Of a stretch of 11,084 nucleotides of DNA, positions 1-7,286 are shown one piece after another. The position numbers and the translations under genes are program-made. The stretch comes from an uncultured Synergistales bacterium (GTDB lineage: Bacteria > Synergistota > Synergistia > Synergistales > Aminobacteriaceae). The stretch's first letter is position 1. The number at the start of each line of letters is the position of its first letter. The notes beneath the pieces are model-generated. The model was not told where the DNA came from and did not search any database. It saw nothing but the letters and a program-made list of their open reading frames with translations. Location of the stretch: contig CAJOGG010000104.1 of assembly GCA_905234205.1 (NCBI GenBank), positions 8,749 through 19,832 on the forward strand, given 5' to 3'.

Positions 1-342
1 CATATGCGACGCCATTAAGATAACCCCGTGCCCACGAGCTACAGCTTCACGCAAAATTTTCACGCTCTTTTCATCGAAGCTAACATAATCCTTGATAGCA
101 GATTTCATAACGGGGATCCTGATAAACTCCACAGCAGACATAGCCAAATTCAAAAACGAAAGCTTGATTATTTCGCGTGCGGTTGTAATGCCAACACCAA
201 GAGATTTAACACAACGAGCTTCACAACGATCAACTTTCCGCCACAAGACAAGTCGTAAAATTCTGCCTATAAAACGACCGAAGGCAAGCGCTACTCTTTG
301 TGGCAAGAGCTGTAATAATTTCACGAGTAATTTTAGAATCAT
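1..342 (-). CDS. Lipid A biosynthesis acyltransferase (LpxL/HtrB family), N-terminal fragment cut by window edge
   Basis: An open minus-strand frame of 114 codons starts at the ATG at 342-340 and continues past base 1 without a stop. The start has a strong GAGGAGG ribosome site (347-353). The N-terminus has the family's usual pattern, with a hydrophobic and basic start (LLQLLPQRVALAFGRFIG, about residues 9-26) and a helical region, then GVILMASHM at the window edge. This is the beginning of the HxGNWE-type catalytic motif (HX4D/E) of the lysophospholipid acyltransferase superfamily, and the His is residue 113. Family members add a secondary acyl chain to Kdo-lipid A at the inner membrane, so the gene implies an LPS-bearing cell envelope. 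It is divergent from the zinc-ribbon genes, with 70 bp between the starts. The catalytic acid and the rest of the protein (usually about 300 residues) lie outside, so lpxL, lpxM and other family members cannot be told apart. Confidence 0.82.
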   Translation of the reverse strand, partial: MILKLLVKLLQLLPQRVALAFGRFIGRILRLVLWRKVDRCEARCVKSLGVGITTAREIIKLSFLNLAMSAVEFIRIPVMKSAIKDYVSFDEKSVKILREAVARGHGVILMASHM

Positions 343-346
343 AATT

Positions 347-353
347 CCTCCTC
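347..353 (-). promoter_or_regulatory. Ribosome binding site of the lipid A acyltransferase gene
   Basis: GAGGAGG on the minus strand lies 4 nt before the ATG at 342. It fixes the start of a gene whose other end is missing from the window. Confidence 0.75.
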
Positions 354-372
354 AAGTTTGCGTGTTGTCGCG

Positions 373-378
373 TATAAT
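373..378 (+). promoter_or_regulatory. Possible -10 element for the zinc-ribbon/prepilin peptidase genes
   Basis: A perfect TATAAT lies in the 70-bp divergent gap, 34 bp before the TTG start at 413. No convincing -35 box is found 16-18 bp upstream, so this is a half-promoter prediction only. A start near 385 would give a leader of roughly 28 nt containing the GGAGGGG ribosome site. Confidence 0.35.
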
Positions 379-400
379 AATCATTACGAAAAATTTTAAG

Positions 401-407
401 GGAGGGG
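401..407 (+). promoter_or_regulatory. Ribosome binding site selecting a TTG start
   Basis: GGAGGGG is followed 5 nt later by TTG at 413. It decides the start of the first zinc-ribbon protein. The open frame runs upstream to an ATG at 92, but that extension lies antisense to the acyltransferase gene and has no similarity to the paralogue. Confidence 0.7.
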
Positions 408-412
408 AGTTT

Positions 413-832
413 TTGGGATTATTTAAGTGTAAATTATGCGGAAAAGTTTATGCTACAAGCTATATGTCAGGCAAGAGAAATCTATGCGTAGATTGTTTCA
501 TGAGGCTTGAAGACATGTACACGGACTTCAGAATTCACGACTATATTCGAGATCATGGCCTCGAAGAAAATTTTGATATTGAAGTACTTGCCCACGAACT
601 TAATATAAATCCTCGTAATATCGAACTGCTTTATAAAATGGGTTTCTTTGATCGAGATATGCAAGTTTATACACGTAACGAACACCGCAGGGAACTGGCC
701 GAGGAACTTGAACAGGAGCTAGATAAAATTAGGCGCAGCATGAATCCTGAACAAGAACAACAAAAATCGCCTCTATCTCGCAAGAAATTTATATCTTACG
801 GCAAAAGAATATACAGCCGCAAAAGATTCTAA
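413..832 (+). CDS. YvyF-like zinc-ribbon protein (flagellar-region family), copy 1
   Basis: A 139-residue protein starting at TTG. The N-terminus has a four-cysteine zinc ribbon, C6-x2-C9 and C25-x2-C28 (CKLCG ... CVDC). It is followed by a helix with acidic and aromatic residues and a winged-helix-like segment (EENFDIEVLAHELNINPRN, about residues 50-70). The tail is highly charged and basic, ending YSRKRF. This layout of short zinc ribbon plus degenerate helix-turn-helix resembles the small proteins encoded near flagellar and competence genes, such as B. subtilis YvyF (TIGR03826 type). I recognise the style rather than a diagnostic motif. The protein is clearly paralogous to the next gene, sharing KCxLCGxxY, the C-x2-C spacing, ENFDI, a YxRDxQxY motif and a YG..YSR tail. 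A regulatory or assembly role in motility or pilus/competence functions is an inference from the adjacent prepilin peptidase. Confidence 0.7.
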   Translation: MGLFKCKLCGKVYATSYMSGKRNLCVDCFMRLEDMYTDFRIHDYIRDHGLEENFDIEVLAHELNINPRNIELLYKMGFFDRDMQVYTRNEHRRELAEELEQELDKIRRSMNPEQEQQKSPLSRKKFISYGKRIYSRKRF

Positions 833-880
833 TTAATGCCGATACTAAAGTAAATTAATGTGAAATGGAAGTGAATATAA

Positions 881-1306
881 ATGGCACTCGTAAAATGTAG
901 ATTATGCGGAATGCTTTATGACTCAATTAATATACCTAAACACAAAATTTGTCCTAATTGTATCAGACGCCTTGATGAACTTTACGGACATGTTCATGAA
1001 TATATGCGCGATAATGAAGACGAAAACTTTGACATATACAAATTAGCTGAAGCAATGGACTTGGATACTGCTGACGTACAAGCACTCGTAGACTTGGGAT
1101 ATATTGAGCGCGATTTACAAACTTACAGCAGGAAGAGACGAGGCCCTAGAGGAGAACTTGCCGACAAAATTAACGGAGAAATTGACAAAATGAAACGCAA
1201 TAAAGTAACAACGTACGGAGGTGTTGTGTATTCACGAGCTGACAAGCTTAAATCAGATAGCAATAGACAATATGTATACGATGGTCAAAAAACTTTTCGC
1301 AGGTGA
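881..1306 (+). CDS. YvyF-like zinc-ribbon protein (flagellar-region family), copy 2
   Basis: A 141-residue paralogue of the preceding gene. Zinc ligands are C6-x2-C9 and C24-x2-C27 (CRLCG ... CPNC). A predicted helical/HTH segment follows (ENFDIYKLAEAMDLDTADV, about residues 48-66), then YIERDLQTYSRKRR and a Lys/Arg-rich tail. The sequence CPNCIRRLDELY resembles YvyF/TIGR03826 proteins more closely than copy 1 does. The ribosome site is weak (GGAAG, 867-871). The gene starts 48 bp after copy 1, and 9 bp separate its stop from the prepilin peptidase start. The AGGTGAG for the peptidase overlaps this gene's stop codon, so these two are probably translationally coupled. Nucleic acid or partner-protein binding through the ribbon and HTH is plausible but unproven. 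Confidence 0.72.
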   Translation: MALVKCRLCGMLYDSINIPKHKICPNCIRRLDELYGHVHEYMRDNEDENFDIYKLAEAMDLDTADVQALVDLGYIERDLQTYSRKRRGPRGELADKINGEIDKMKRNKVTTYGGVVYSRADKLKSDSNRQYVYDGQKTFRR

Positions 1307-1307
1307 G
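1301..1307 (+). promoter_or_regulatory. Ribosome binding site of the prepilin peptidase gene, overlapping the upstream stop codon
   Basis: AGGTGAG contains the TGA stop of the preceding zinc-ribbon gene (1304-1306) and lies 8 nt before the ATG at 1316. This arrangement is typical of translational coupling. Confidence 0.6.
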
Positions 1308-1315
1308 CTAAATAA

Positions 1316-2090
1316 ATGACGGAATTTTTAATCACGGCAGGGATATTCGGGGCTTGCATGGGATCTTTCCTGAACGTTGTAGCGCATAGGAGCATTCAGA
1401 ATAAACCATGGTGGGGCAATGAGCGTTCAATCTGTGAGGCATGCGGGCATGTGTTAGGCTTTTTCGAGTTAATCCCGGTTATATCGTGGTTAATTCTTCG
1501 AGGACGCTGCAAAAATTGTGGCGCAAAAATCTCCGTGCGTTACATTCTCGTTGAGTTGATCTGCGCGGCTATGGCTGTGATGATTGTGAGACGCTGGGGA
1601 CTCTCGTGGGCTTGCCTTGTTGTCAGCGTTGGAGCTTGCAGCATAATTATTAACTCGCTCACAGATATAGAAGCCGGGGACGTGTTTGACATGTTTGCAA
1701 TTACGCCCGGGGTTATAGCTTTGATAATTAGATTGGCAGGGGGCAAATCAGCATTTTTAGACGGCCTGACAGGAGCATTAATCGGCTGGGGGAATCTCAC
1801 GCGGCGGAATGGGTTGGGGGGACGCTACGTTCATGTGCGGAATGGGCGCGGTATTGGGCTTTAAGTTCACGTGCTTAGCGTTCTACATAGGGATAATGGC
1901 CGGGGGCTTATGGGTTATAGCGTTAATGCTCATAGGCAAGATAAAATTGGGCAAAGGTCAAGCGATTCCGTTGGTGCCATTCTTGGCTATAGGTTGCTTC
2001 ATAACTATGATATACGGGCCTGAAATATTTGCATACCTCGATCAAAGACTCACATACACAGAAATATTCAAAACGTCTTGGCCATTTTAA
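1316..2090 (+). pseudogene. Type IV prepilin peptidase (A24 family), frameshifted
   Basis: The first frame (1316-1864) has the family N-terminus GSFLNVVAHR (residues 16-25), the zinc-binding pairs C40-x2-C43 and C65-x2-C68, and the first catalytic aspartate in LTDIE (D117). The second frame gives ISRGGMGWGDATF from 1794, which contains the second catalytic Asp in the GxGD motif (codon 1821-1823), then hydrophobic helices to the stop at 2090. The family cleaves and N-methylates type IV pilin and pseudopilin leaders in the inner membrane. The two frames are related by a +1 shift at the G5 run 1788-1792. Joined there they read GALIGWG-ISRGGMGWGD, which leaves the helix before GxGD about ten residues shorter than I remember for the family. 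A deletion of some 25-30 bp is therefore as likely as a single extra base. Without the shift the product lacks its second Asp and should be inactive. A sequencing error is the main alternative. Confidence 0.85.
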
Positions 2091-2133
2091 GAAAAAGAAA
2101 ACGGCAGGAACACACGATAATGCATTCTTGCCG
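2091..2133 (-). terminator. Rho-independent terminator of the liv operon
   Basis: On the minus strand, CGGCAAGAA (2133-2125) pairs with TTCCTGCCG (2110-2102), a 9-bp stem with one wobble pair and a 14-nt loop. It is followed by the U-rich tract TTTTCTTTTTC (2101-2091). It lies 18 bp after the livF stop. The plus-strand side lacks a T-run, so it serves the prepilin peptidase gene poorly at best. Confidence 0.78.
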
Positions 2134-2151
2134 CTGATTTGTTGGTAAGTA

Positions 2152-2868
2152 TTAACCGCCTAAATAAGCTTTTCTCACAGCTTCTGACGCTAATAACTCT
2201 TCACCCGTTCCAGTTGTGACTATTTTGCCCGTCTCCATTACGTAGCCTCTGCTTGCGATACTCAATGCCATTTGCGCGTTTTGTTCAACAAGCAATATAG
2301 TTGCGCCGCGTTTATGTAAGTCAGCGATAATGTCAAAAATCTGCTCAACAAGAATCGGGGCGAGTCCCATTGAAGGTTCGTCAAGCATCAACAATTTCGG
2401 TCTGCTCATCAAAGCTCTACCCATGGCTAACATTTGTTGCTCTCCACCCGATAAAGTTCCGGCTGTCTGCTTCATACGTTCCTTGAGGCGCGGGAATAAT
2501 TCGTACACTCGTGCTAAATCTTCGTCAATGTCAGATTGTTTGCTCTGTGTGAAAGCTCCCATCTCTAAATTTTCCTGTACGGTCATTTGAGCGAAAACTC
2601 GTCGACCTTCTGGAACTTGTGCTAAGCCTTTGTAGACGATCCTATGAGGCTGAATCTTGGCCAAACTCTCGCCTAAAAATGCTACGCTACCGGTTGAAGG
2701 GTGTAACAGTCCGGAAATTGTGTTAAGCGTGGTTGACTTGCCGGCACCATTAGCTCCTATTAACGTAACTATTTCGCCATTGTAGACTTCAAACGAAATG
2801 CCTTTTATAGCGTGAATGCTTCCGTAAAAAACGTTTATGTTATCAACTTTCAAAACTGGTTCAGCCAT
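2152..2868 (-). CDS. livF: Branched-chain amino acid ABC transporter, ATP-binding subunit LivF
   Basis: A 238-residue ABC ATPase of the usual LivF length. The Walker A is GANGAGKST (38-46), Q-loop region near Q84, signature LSGGEQQ (139-145), Walker B LLMLDE with catalytic E164, and VEQN (194-197) at the switch position, as is normal for LivF proteins. It hydrolyses ATP at the cytoplasmic face to drive import of leucine, isoleucine and valine (or related amino acids) through LivH and LivM. It is the last gene of the operon. Its ATG follows the livG stop by 3 bp, with GAAGGAGG inside the end of livG, so translation is probably coupled. Substrate range cannot be read from the ATPase. Confidence 0.94.
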   Translation of the reverse strand: MAEPVLKVDNINVFYGSIHAIKGISFEVYNGEIVTLIGANGAGKSTTLNTISGLLHPSTGSVAFLGESLAKIQPHRIVYKGLAQVPEGRRVFAQMTVQENLEMGAFTQSKQSDIDEDLARVYELFPRLKERMKQTAGTLSGGEQQMLAMGRALMSRPKLLMLDEPSMGLAPILVEQIFDIIADLHKRGATILLVEQNAQMALSIASRGYVMETGKIVTTGTGEELLASEAVRKAYLGG

Positions 2869-2871
2869 GAT

Positions 2872-3711
2872 TTACGCCTCCTTCTTTCTGCCGAGATAAG
2901 CTTCAACGACAGCGGGGTTACTCTGAATTTCGTCGGGAGTGCCTTTAGCGATTATGTGCCCGAAGTTAAGAACGCAGATTCCCTCACAGATATTCATTAC
3001 GAGACTCATATCGTGCTCAATTAACAATATTGCGATCTGAAACATTTCGTGAATCTTTCGTATATTGTCCATTAGGTCGGCTGTCTCTGAAGGATTCATT
3101 CCTGCGGCTGGCTCATCAAGCAATAATAGCGACGGATTCGTGGCTAATGCTCTGACAATCTCAAGGCGTCTTTGTGCTCCATAAGGCAACGATCCTGCTC
3201 TCACGTCGGCCATATCCTGCATATCGAATATGGATAATAATTTCAAAGCTCTTCTATGTGCAGCGATCTCTTCACGCTTATAATTGGGTAAACGTAAAAT
3301 TGAGCTTAACATGTTATAGTGCATGTCGTTATTCATTGCGGCCTTGACGTTATCAGCGACGCTCAAATTTTTGAACAGGCGAATATTCTGGAAAGTTCTA
3401 GCTATTCCGGCTTTGTTTACCTGCATAGTGTTCATTCCGTGAGTGTCCTTGCCATTAAGCAAAATCGTACCTGTTGTAGGCTGATAGACTTTTGTTAGCA
3501 AGTTGAAGACCGTAGTTTTTCCTGCACCATTTGGCCCGATTAACCCGGCTATTTCTGTACGTCCTAACGTGAAATTGAAATCCTCAACGGCTTTAATTCC
3601 ACCAAGCGTAATTCCCAAGTTCACACACTCAAGCACAGGTTCTCTAGCAGCGTCGCGTTCTGGTAAAATCGTCTTTGAAGGCATAGTTACATATTTTGTC
3701 TTAGCTCTCAT
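2872..3711 (-). CDS. livG: Branched-chain amino acid ABC transporter, ATP-binding subunit LivG
   Basis: A 279-residue ABC ATPase. The Walker A is GPNGAGKTT (59-67), the LivG-type ARTFQNIRLF segment lies at 104-113, the signature variant is LPYGAQRRLEI (175-185), the Walker B is LLLLDEP (195-201), and the switch His is in IEHDM (H233). These match LivG rather than LivF, with which it forms the ATPase dimer. The N-terminus carries about 25 residues before the first core strand. An internal ATG (M10) is possible, but AGAGGAGG lies 11 nt before the first ATG and supports the longer form, although the spacing is long. The livM stop lies 3 bp upstream. Confidence 0.94.
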   Translation of the reverse strand: MRAKTKYVTMPSKTILPERDAAREPVLECVNLGITLGGIKAVEDFNFTLGRTEIAGLIGPNGAGKTTVFNLLTKVYQPTTGTILLNGKDTHGMNTMQVNKAGIARTFQNIRLFKNLSVADNVKAAMNNDMHYNMLSSILRLPNYKREEIAAHRRALKLLSIFDMQDMADVRAGSLPYGAQRRLEIVRALATNPSLLLLDEPAAGMNPSETADLMDNIRKIHEMFQIAILLIEHDMSLVMNICEGICVLNFGHIIAKGTPDEIQSNPAVVEAYLGRKKEA

Positions 3712-3714
3712 GGT

Positions 3715-4776
3715 TTATTCTGCCTCCTCTTTTCGTCTGAAAGGATTCAAGCGTGACAAGAAGTATTTTATTTCAGCGTTGTTAGTTGCGAGCATCATTA
3801 CGATCAAGACTACAGCATAAAGCAGCATTCTGTATTCAGAGAACTGGCGCAATTTTTCCGGCAATATCGTTAGCACAGCCGCCGCTATGATTCCTCCGAG
3901 CATGTTGCCTTGGCCTCCTAACACTACAAACACGAGAATTAATATCGAAGTATTGAAGTCGAATTTGTTAGCAACGATTGTAGAGTAATTCATAGCAAAC
4001 AATGCCCCAGCCGCTCCAGCCAATGCCGCAGAAGTTACGAACGCCATCATCTTGTATTTAGTAATATCAAGCCCGATACTTTCAGCCGCTATTCTGTCAT
4101 CACGTATAGCCATGAACGCACGTCCCGAACGCGAATTTACGAGATTGAAGACGACCATCAGAGCTATCATTACGAGAATGAATCCCGCTGGAAACGTTGC
4201 AATTTTTTGTATGCCGCTTATTCCCATAGGCCCGCGAATTATCAACCGACCACCTTTAAGGAGTCTAGTTGTGTCCGTCAACATGCTGAAGTGCAAGCCG
4301 CCGGAGTCGACCCCGAAATAGAAATTGTTCAGCAAACTTTTTATGATTTCGCCGAACGCAAGAGTAACTATGGCCAAGTAATCGCCTTTGAGCCTCAAAA
4401 CTGGAATACCGATCAAGAAGCCCGCAATGGCCGCAAAAATCGCCGCAACTATCATAGCTATAGCAAGCCTAGCAGGAGCAAACGGGAGAACTTTCTGCAA
4501 CAATATAGCTGTAGCAACTCCAGAGAATGCACCGACCGACATAAAGCCAGCATGCCCGAGTGATAACTCGCCTGAAATTCCTACGACAAGATTCAACGAT
4601 ATAGCCATGACCATATACGCACAAATCGGCACTAACATTCCACGCATTGATGAACTTAAAAATTTCGTGCTGCTCATGGTCTGACAGATTACATATGCAG
4701 CGATTACTATGAAATAAGTTAAATATATTCTTCGTGCTTCTACACGTTTGAGATTTATAAGTCTTCGCATAGTCAT
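3715..4776 (-). CDS. livM: Branched-chain amino acid ABC transporter, permease subunit LivM
   Basis: A 353-residue inner-membrane protein with many hydrophobic helices. Family motifs are ELSLGHAGFM (70-79) near the second or third helix and VVLGGQGNMLGG (284-295), the region that contacts the ATPases. The basic N-terminus (RRLINLKR) and basic C-terminus (FRRKEEAE) suit cytoplasmic ends. It pairs with LivH to form the translocation channel. The start ATG at 4776 lies 6 bp after the livH stop. The ribosome site AGGAGAAGG (4788-4796) lies within the end of livH, about 11 nt upstream, so M3 (ATG at 4770) is a possible alternative start. Confidence 0.93.
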   Translation of the reverse strand: MTMRRLINLKRVEARRIYLTYFIVIAAYVICQTMSSTKFLSSSMRGMLVPICAYMVMAISLNLVVGISGELSLGHAGFMSVGAFSGVATAILLQKVLPFAPARLAIAMIVAAIFAAIAGFLIGIPVLRLKGDYLAIVTLAFGEIIKSLLNNFYFGVDSGGLHFSMLTDTTRLLKGGRLIIRGPMGISGIQKIATFPAGFILVMIALMVVFNLVNSRSGRAFMAIRDDRIAAESIGLDITKYKMMAFVTSAALAGAAGALFAMNYSTIVANKFDFNTSILILVFVVLGGQGNMLGGIIAAAVLTILPEKLRQFSEYRMLLYAVVLIVMMLATNNAEIKYFLSRLNPFRRKEEAE

Positions 4777-4782
4777 GATTAT

Positions 4783-5664
4783 TTACACCTTCTCCTGCAA
4801 TTGCTTACCAAGTAATCCCGACGGCTTCACGAGCAACACCACTATCAACACCCCGAACACTACAGCGTCAGAAAGTTGACTCGAGATATAAGCCTTCGCA
4901 AAAATCTCTATGACTCCCAACATTAAGCCACCAAGAAAAGCTCCGGGTATTGAACCGATCCCGCCGAATACTGCCGCAGTGAAAGCTTTAATTCCGGGAA
5001 GAGATCCAGTCGTTGGCATTAGAGTAGGGTAAGCTGAACACAACAAAGCACCTGCTATAGCTGCAAGCCCTGAACCTATTGCGAACGTTAGCGAGATTGT
5101 AGCGTTGACGTTGATACCCATTAACTGCGCCGCGCCCTTATCCTCTGAACATGCACGCATAGCCTTGCCAAGTTTAGTTTTGCTGATGAAGAGCGACAAC
5201 ACTATCATGATTATCACACACGTTGCTATCGTCAAAACTGTAACATGCGAAACGGATAATTTGCCCTCAAAAAGCTTGAACGAGCCGCGACCGATTATTG
5301 ACGGGAAGACTTTTGGGTTAGACGACCATAATAACAAGGCTGTGTTCTGAAGGAAATAGCTCATGCCTATAGCCGTGATTAAGACTGCGAGTGAGGGGGC
5401 CTGACGTAAAGGCTTATACGCAAAACGCTCGATAACAATTCCAAGCGACGTACAAACAGCCATAGCAAGCACGACGCCCACAAAAGGATTCATGCCATAA
5501 CGTGATACAGCATAGAAGCACACGTAAGCTCCAACCATAATGACATCACCGTGAGCGAAATTAAGCATTTTGGCAATGCCATAAACCATCGTATAACCCA
5601 AGGCAATAATCGCATAGATACTACCAAGGCTTATACCGCTGATAAAGAAATTTAGAAATATCAA
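4783..5664 (-). CDS. livH: Branched-chain amino acid ABC transporter, permease subunit LivH
   Basis: A 293-residue permease of normal family length with about eight hydrophobic helices. It has the LivH hallmark GYTMVYGIAKMLNFAHGD (23-40) and the ATPase-contacting loop AAVFGGIGSIPGA (about 230-242). It forms the membrane channel with LivM. It starts with TTG at 5664, preceded by TAAGGAG (5674-5680) with a 9-nt spacer. No ATG gives the family N-terminus, so the rare start is supported. An intergenic hairpin separates it from livK, so most transcripts may end before it. Confidence 0.93.
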   Translation of the reverse strand: MIFLNFFISGISLGSIYAIIALGYTMVYGIAKMLNFAHGDVIMVGAYVCFYAVSRYGMNPFVGVVLAMAVCTSLGIVIERFAYKPLRQAPSLAVLITAIGMSYFLQNTALLLWSSNPKVFPSIIGRGSFKLFEGKLSVSHVTVLTIATCVIIMIVLSLFISKTKLGKAMRACSEDKGAAQLMGINVNATISLTFAIGSGLAAIAGALLCSAYPTLMPTTGSLPGIKAFTAAVFGGIGSIPGAFLGGLMLGVIEIFAKAYISSQLSDAVVFGVLIVVLLVKPSGLLGKQLQEKV

Positions 5665-5673
5665 ATTTTACCG

Positions 5674-5680
5674 CTCCTTA
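5674..5680 (-). promoter_or_regulatory. Ribosome binding site for the TTG start of livH
   Basis: TAAGGAG on the minus strand lies 9 nt before TTG at 5664 and supports the non-ATG start. It lies just after the intergenic terminator hairpin. Confidence 0.65.
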
Positions 5681-5692
5681 TATGTAAACATG

Positions 5693-5737
5693 AAAAAAGG
5701 CAGCCCGAGAATTTTTACGGCCATTTCCCAGACTGCC
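5693..5737 (-). terminator. Intra-operon terminator/attenuator hairpin between livK and livH
   Basis: On the minus strand, 5737-5725 pairs with 5711-5699 over 13 uninterrupted base pairs (three of them G-U), with a 13-nt loop and six U residues (5698-5693). The livK stop is only 27 bp upstream and livH begins 29 bp downstream. This is a textbook intrinsic terminator placed so that partial read-through gives much more binding protein than permease. Confidence 0.85.
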
Positions 5738-5763
5738 CATAGCTAATCTAAATTGTTCGTCTA

Positions 5764-6885
5764 TTAGTCAAGTCCGACGTATGCGCCATTCTTGATTACC
5801 ATACCTTTGGGATCCTTTGAGACTTCACCATTAGCGGCCCACTTAACATTTTCGCCTGTTACACCGTTGAATGTCATGGTAGTGAACTGCTCGATCATCT
5901 TTGCACAAATTTCTTCAGCGCTCATATCCGGTGTAGCCTTCGCAAGCTCTAAAGCCTCTTTGTAAGCATAAACGCAATCATAACCATCGGCGGCGAACTG
6001 GTTGGGTACTTCACCAAATTTTTCCTGATACTTGGCCACGAACGATTTTGTCTTAGCGTCAGTAGCGTCTGCGTTGAAGGGTGTTAAGAGCATTACGCCC
6101 TCTGCTAATGACTTATCGAAGCCTTCCATGGTCAAAATTCCGTCCATTCCGTCAATTCCGAACCACTTAGGAGCGTATCCCATAGCCTGAGCCTGTGCAA
6201 GAATCAAGCTTGCTGGTTGATAATACATCGGGAGGAAAACGAGTTCGGCGCCTTTTGTCTGAGCGTCTGTAAGCTGTACAGAGAAGTCTGTGTCGTTGCC
6301 GTCTGCGAATGCTGTATCACTGACAACTTCAAGTCCCTGTTTCGGCGCGTTCTCCATGAATGTATCGTAAACACCCTTTGAGTAAACGTCGTCATTTTTC
6401 CAGATAACAGCAACTTTTTTGGCCAAGCCTTTTGAGGCGATATACTGAGCGCTGGCTGTTCCCTGGTTAGGATCAACGAAACACATCTGGAACACGTTGT
6501 CTTTACCTTCTGTTACTGCTGCTGATGAAGCTGAAGGAGTGAGGGCAAAAATTCTGTCGGCAAAGTTCTCGGCTGCTGTAGCTTCGGCTGGCTTTGAGGT
6601 TACTGAACCTAATGAAATCTGCATTCCCCAGTCTTTAAGAGCGTTGTAAGCGTTGACGGCTTTTTCTGCGTCGTGTGTATCGTCCTCGTAGCGAATCTCA
6701 AATTTAACGGTTCCGTCCATAGCGTTAATCTCTTCTACTGCGAGCTCTGCACCGTTTTTAGCGGCATTACCGTAAATTGCTGCTCCACCAGTCAAAGGCC
6801 CTGTGCCTCCGATCTTGAATGATGCTCCGAATGCACTTGCAGCCATTGCCAGAACAAGAACCGCGCAAATTAATGTCTTCTTCAT
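5764..6885 (-). CDS. livK: Branched-chain amino acid ABC transporter, periplasmic substrate-binding protein
   Basis: A 373-residue type I periplasmic binding protein. A signal peptide is clear: KK, then the hydrophobic LICAVLVLAMAASA, with likely cleavage near AFG-AS (residues 18-22). No lipobox cysteine is present, so it should be soluble in the periplasm. The mature start KIGGTGPLTGGAAIYG (24-39) and NGAELAVEEINA (45-56) are Leu/Ile/Val-binding family landmarks. YEDD, SVTSKPAEA and the IDGMDG segment fall where ligand-site elements usually lie. It delivers the amino acid to LivHM. It is first in the operon. An in-frame TAA upstream rules out a longer form. AGGAGAG (6899-6905) lies 13 nt before the ATG, an unusually long spacing. 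I found no convincing promoter in the 90 bp between the upstream tRNA terminator and the start. Substrate specificity (Leu only, LIV or other) is not readable. Confidence 0.92.
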   Translation of the reverse strand: MKKTLICAVLVLAMAASAFGASFKIGGTGPLTGGAAIYGNAAKNGAELAVEEINAMDGTVKFEIRYEDDTHDAEKAVNAYNALKDWGMQISLGSVTSKPAEATAAENFADRIFALTPSASSAAVTEGKDNVFQMCFVDPNQGTASAQYIASKGLAKKVAVIWKNDDVYSKGVYDTFMENAPKQGLEVVSDTAFADGNDTDFSVQLTDAQTKGAELVFLPMYYQPASLILAQAQAMGYAPKWFGIDGMDGILTMEGFDKSLAEGVMLLTPFNADATDAKTKSFVAKYQEKFGEVPNQFAADGYDCVYAYKEALELAKATPDMSAEEICAKMIEQFTTMTFNGVTGENVKWAANGEVSKDPKGMVIKNGAYVGLD

Positions 6886-6976
6886 GATTGTTAATTATCT
6901 CTCCTTGCTAAAATTTATGCCTAACCCGAAATATTTGGCCGTTGCTCCGGGATTAAAGCCTGAATACACATGTACG

Positions 6977-7005
6977 AAAAAAGCGGCCCTTGTAGCTCAG
7001 ACCGC
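6977..7005 (-). terminator. Terminator after the tRNA-Ser/tRNA-Arg genes
   Basis: On the minus strand GCGGTC (7005-7000) pairs with GGCCGC (6988-6983), 6 bp with one G-U and an 11-nt loop, followed by six U residues (6982-6977). It lies 39 bp downstream of the tRNA-Arg 3' end and separates the tRNA unit from livK. Confidence 0.65.
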
Positions 7006-7043
7006 CTGTTATTTACTAATTCATGTATTCTTGTAACAAATTC

Positions 7044-7120
7044 TGGCGCGGTAGGCAGGATTCGAACCCACGACCTAAGGCTCCGTAGGCCTTCGCTCTA
7101 TCCAGCTGAGCTACTACCGC
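7044..7120 (-). tRNA. tRNA-Arg (anticodon ACG)
   Basis: A 77-nt cloverleaf on the minus strand. The acceptor stem is GCGGTAG/CTACCGC, the D stem GCTC/GAGC, the anticodon stem AAGGC/GCCTT with loop CTACGGA, and the T loop TTCGAAT. The 3' CCA is encoded (7046-7044). The anticodon ACG (7086-7084) should be deaminated to ICG and read CGU/CGC/CGA. Confidence 0.95.
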
Positions 7121-7166
7121 AGGTGTTATTGCTTGAAACCGACATAACGGGGCCCTTCCCATTATA

Positions 7167-7260
7167 TGGCGGTGGGTGTGAGATTCGAACTCACGATAGA
7201 GTTATTAGACCCTATACTCACTTAGCAGGCGAGCGCCTTCAGCCTCTCGGCCAACCCACC
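7167..7260 (-). tRNA. tRNA-Ser (anticodon GCT)
   Basis: A 94-nt class II tRNA. The acceptor stem is GGTGGGT/ACCCACC, the anticodon loop CTGCTAA (anticodon at 7226-7224), the long variable arm (TATAGGG..CTCTATCG region) is typical of tRNA-Ser, the T loop is TTCGAAT, and the 3' CCA is encoded. It reads AGC/AGU codons. It lies 46 bp upstream of tRNA-Arg and 26 bp downstream of the membrane-protein gene. Confidence 0.95.
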
Positions 7261-7286
7261 ATAATTACTACATTCACAAATTATTG

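Noticed and set aside
92..412. N-terminal extension of the first zinc-ribbon gene up to an ATG at 92
   Set aside because: It is antisense to the acyltransferase gene and unlike the paralogue, and a strong ribosome site precedes the TTG at 413.
2102..2133. Hairpin as a plus-strand terminator for the prepilin peptidase gene
   Set aside because: The T-tract is only on the minus-strand exit side. The plus strand continues CTGATTTG.
6204..6476. Minus-strand 90-codon frame inside livK
   Set aside because: It is an out-of-frame shadow of the binding protein.
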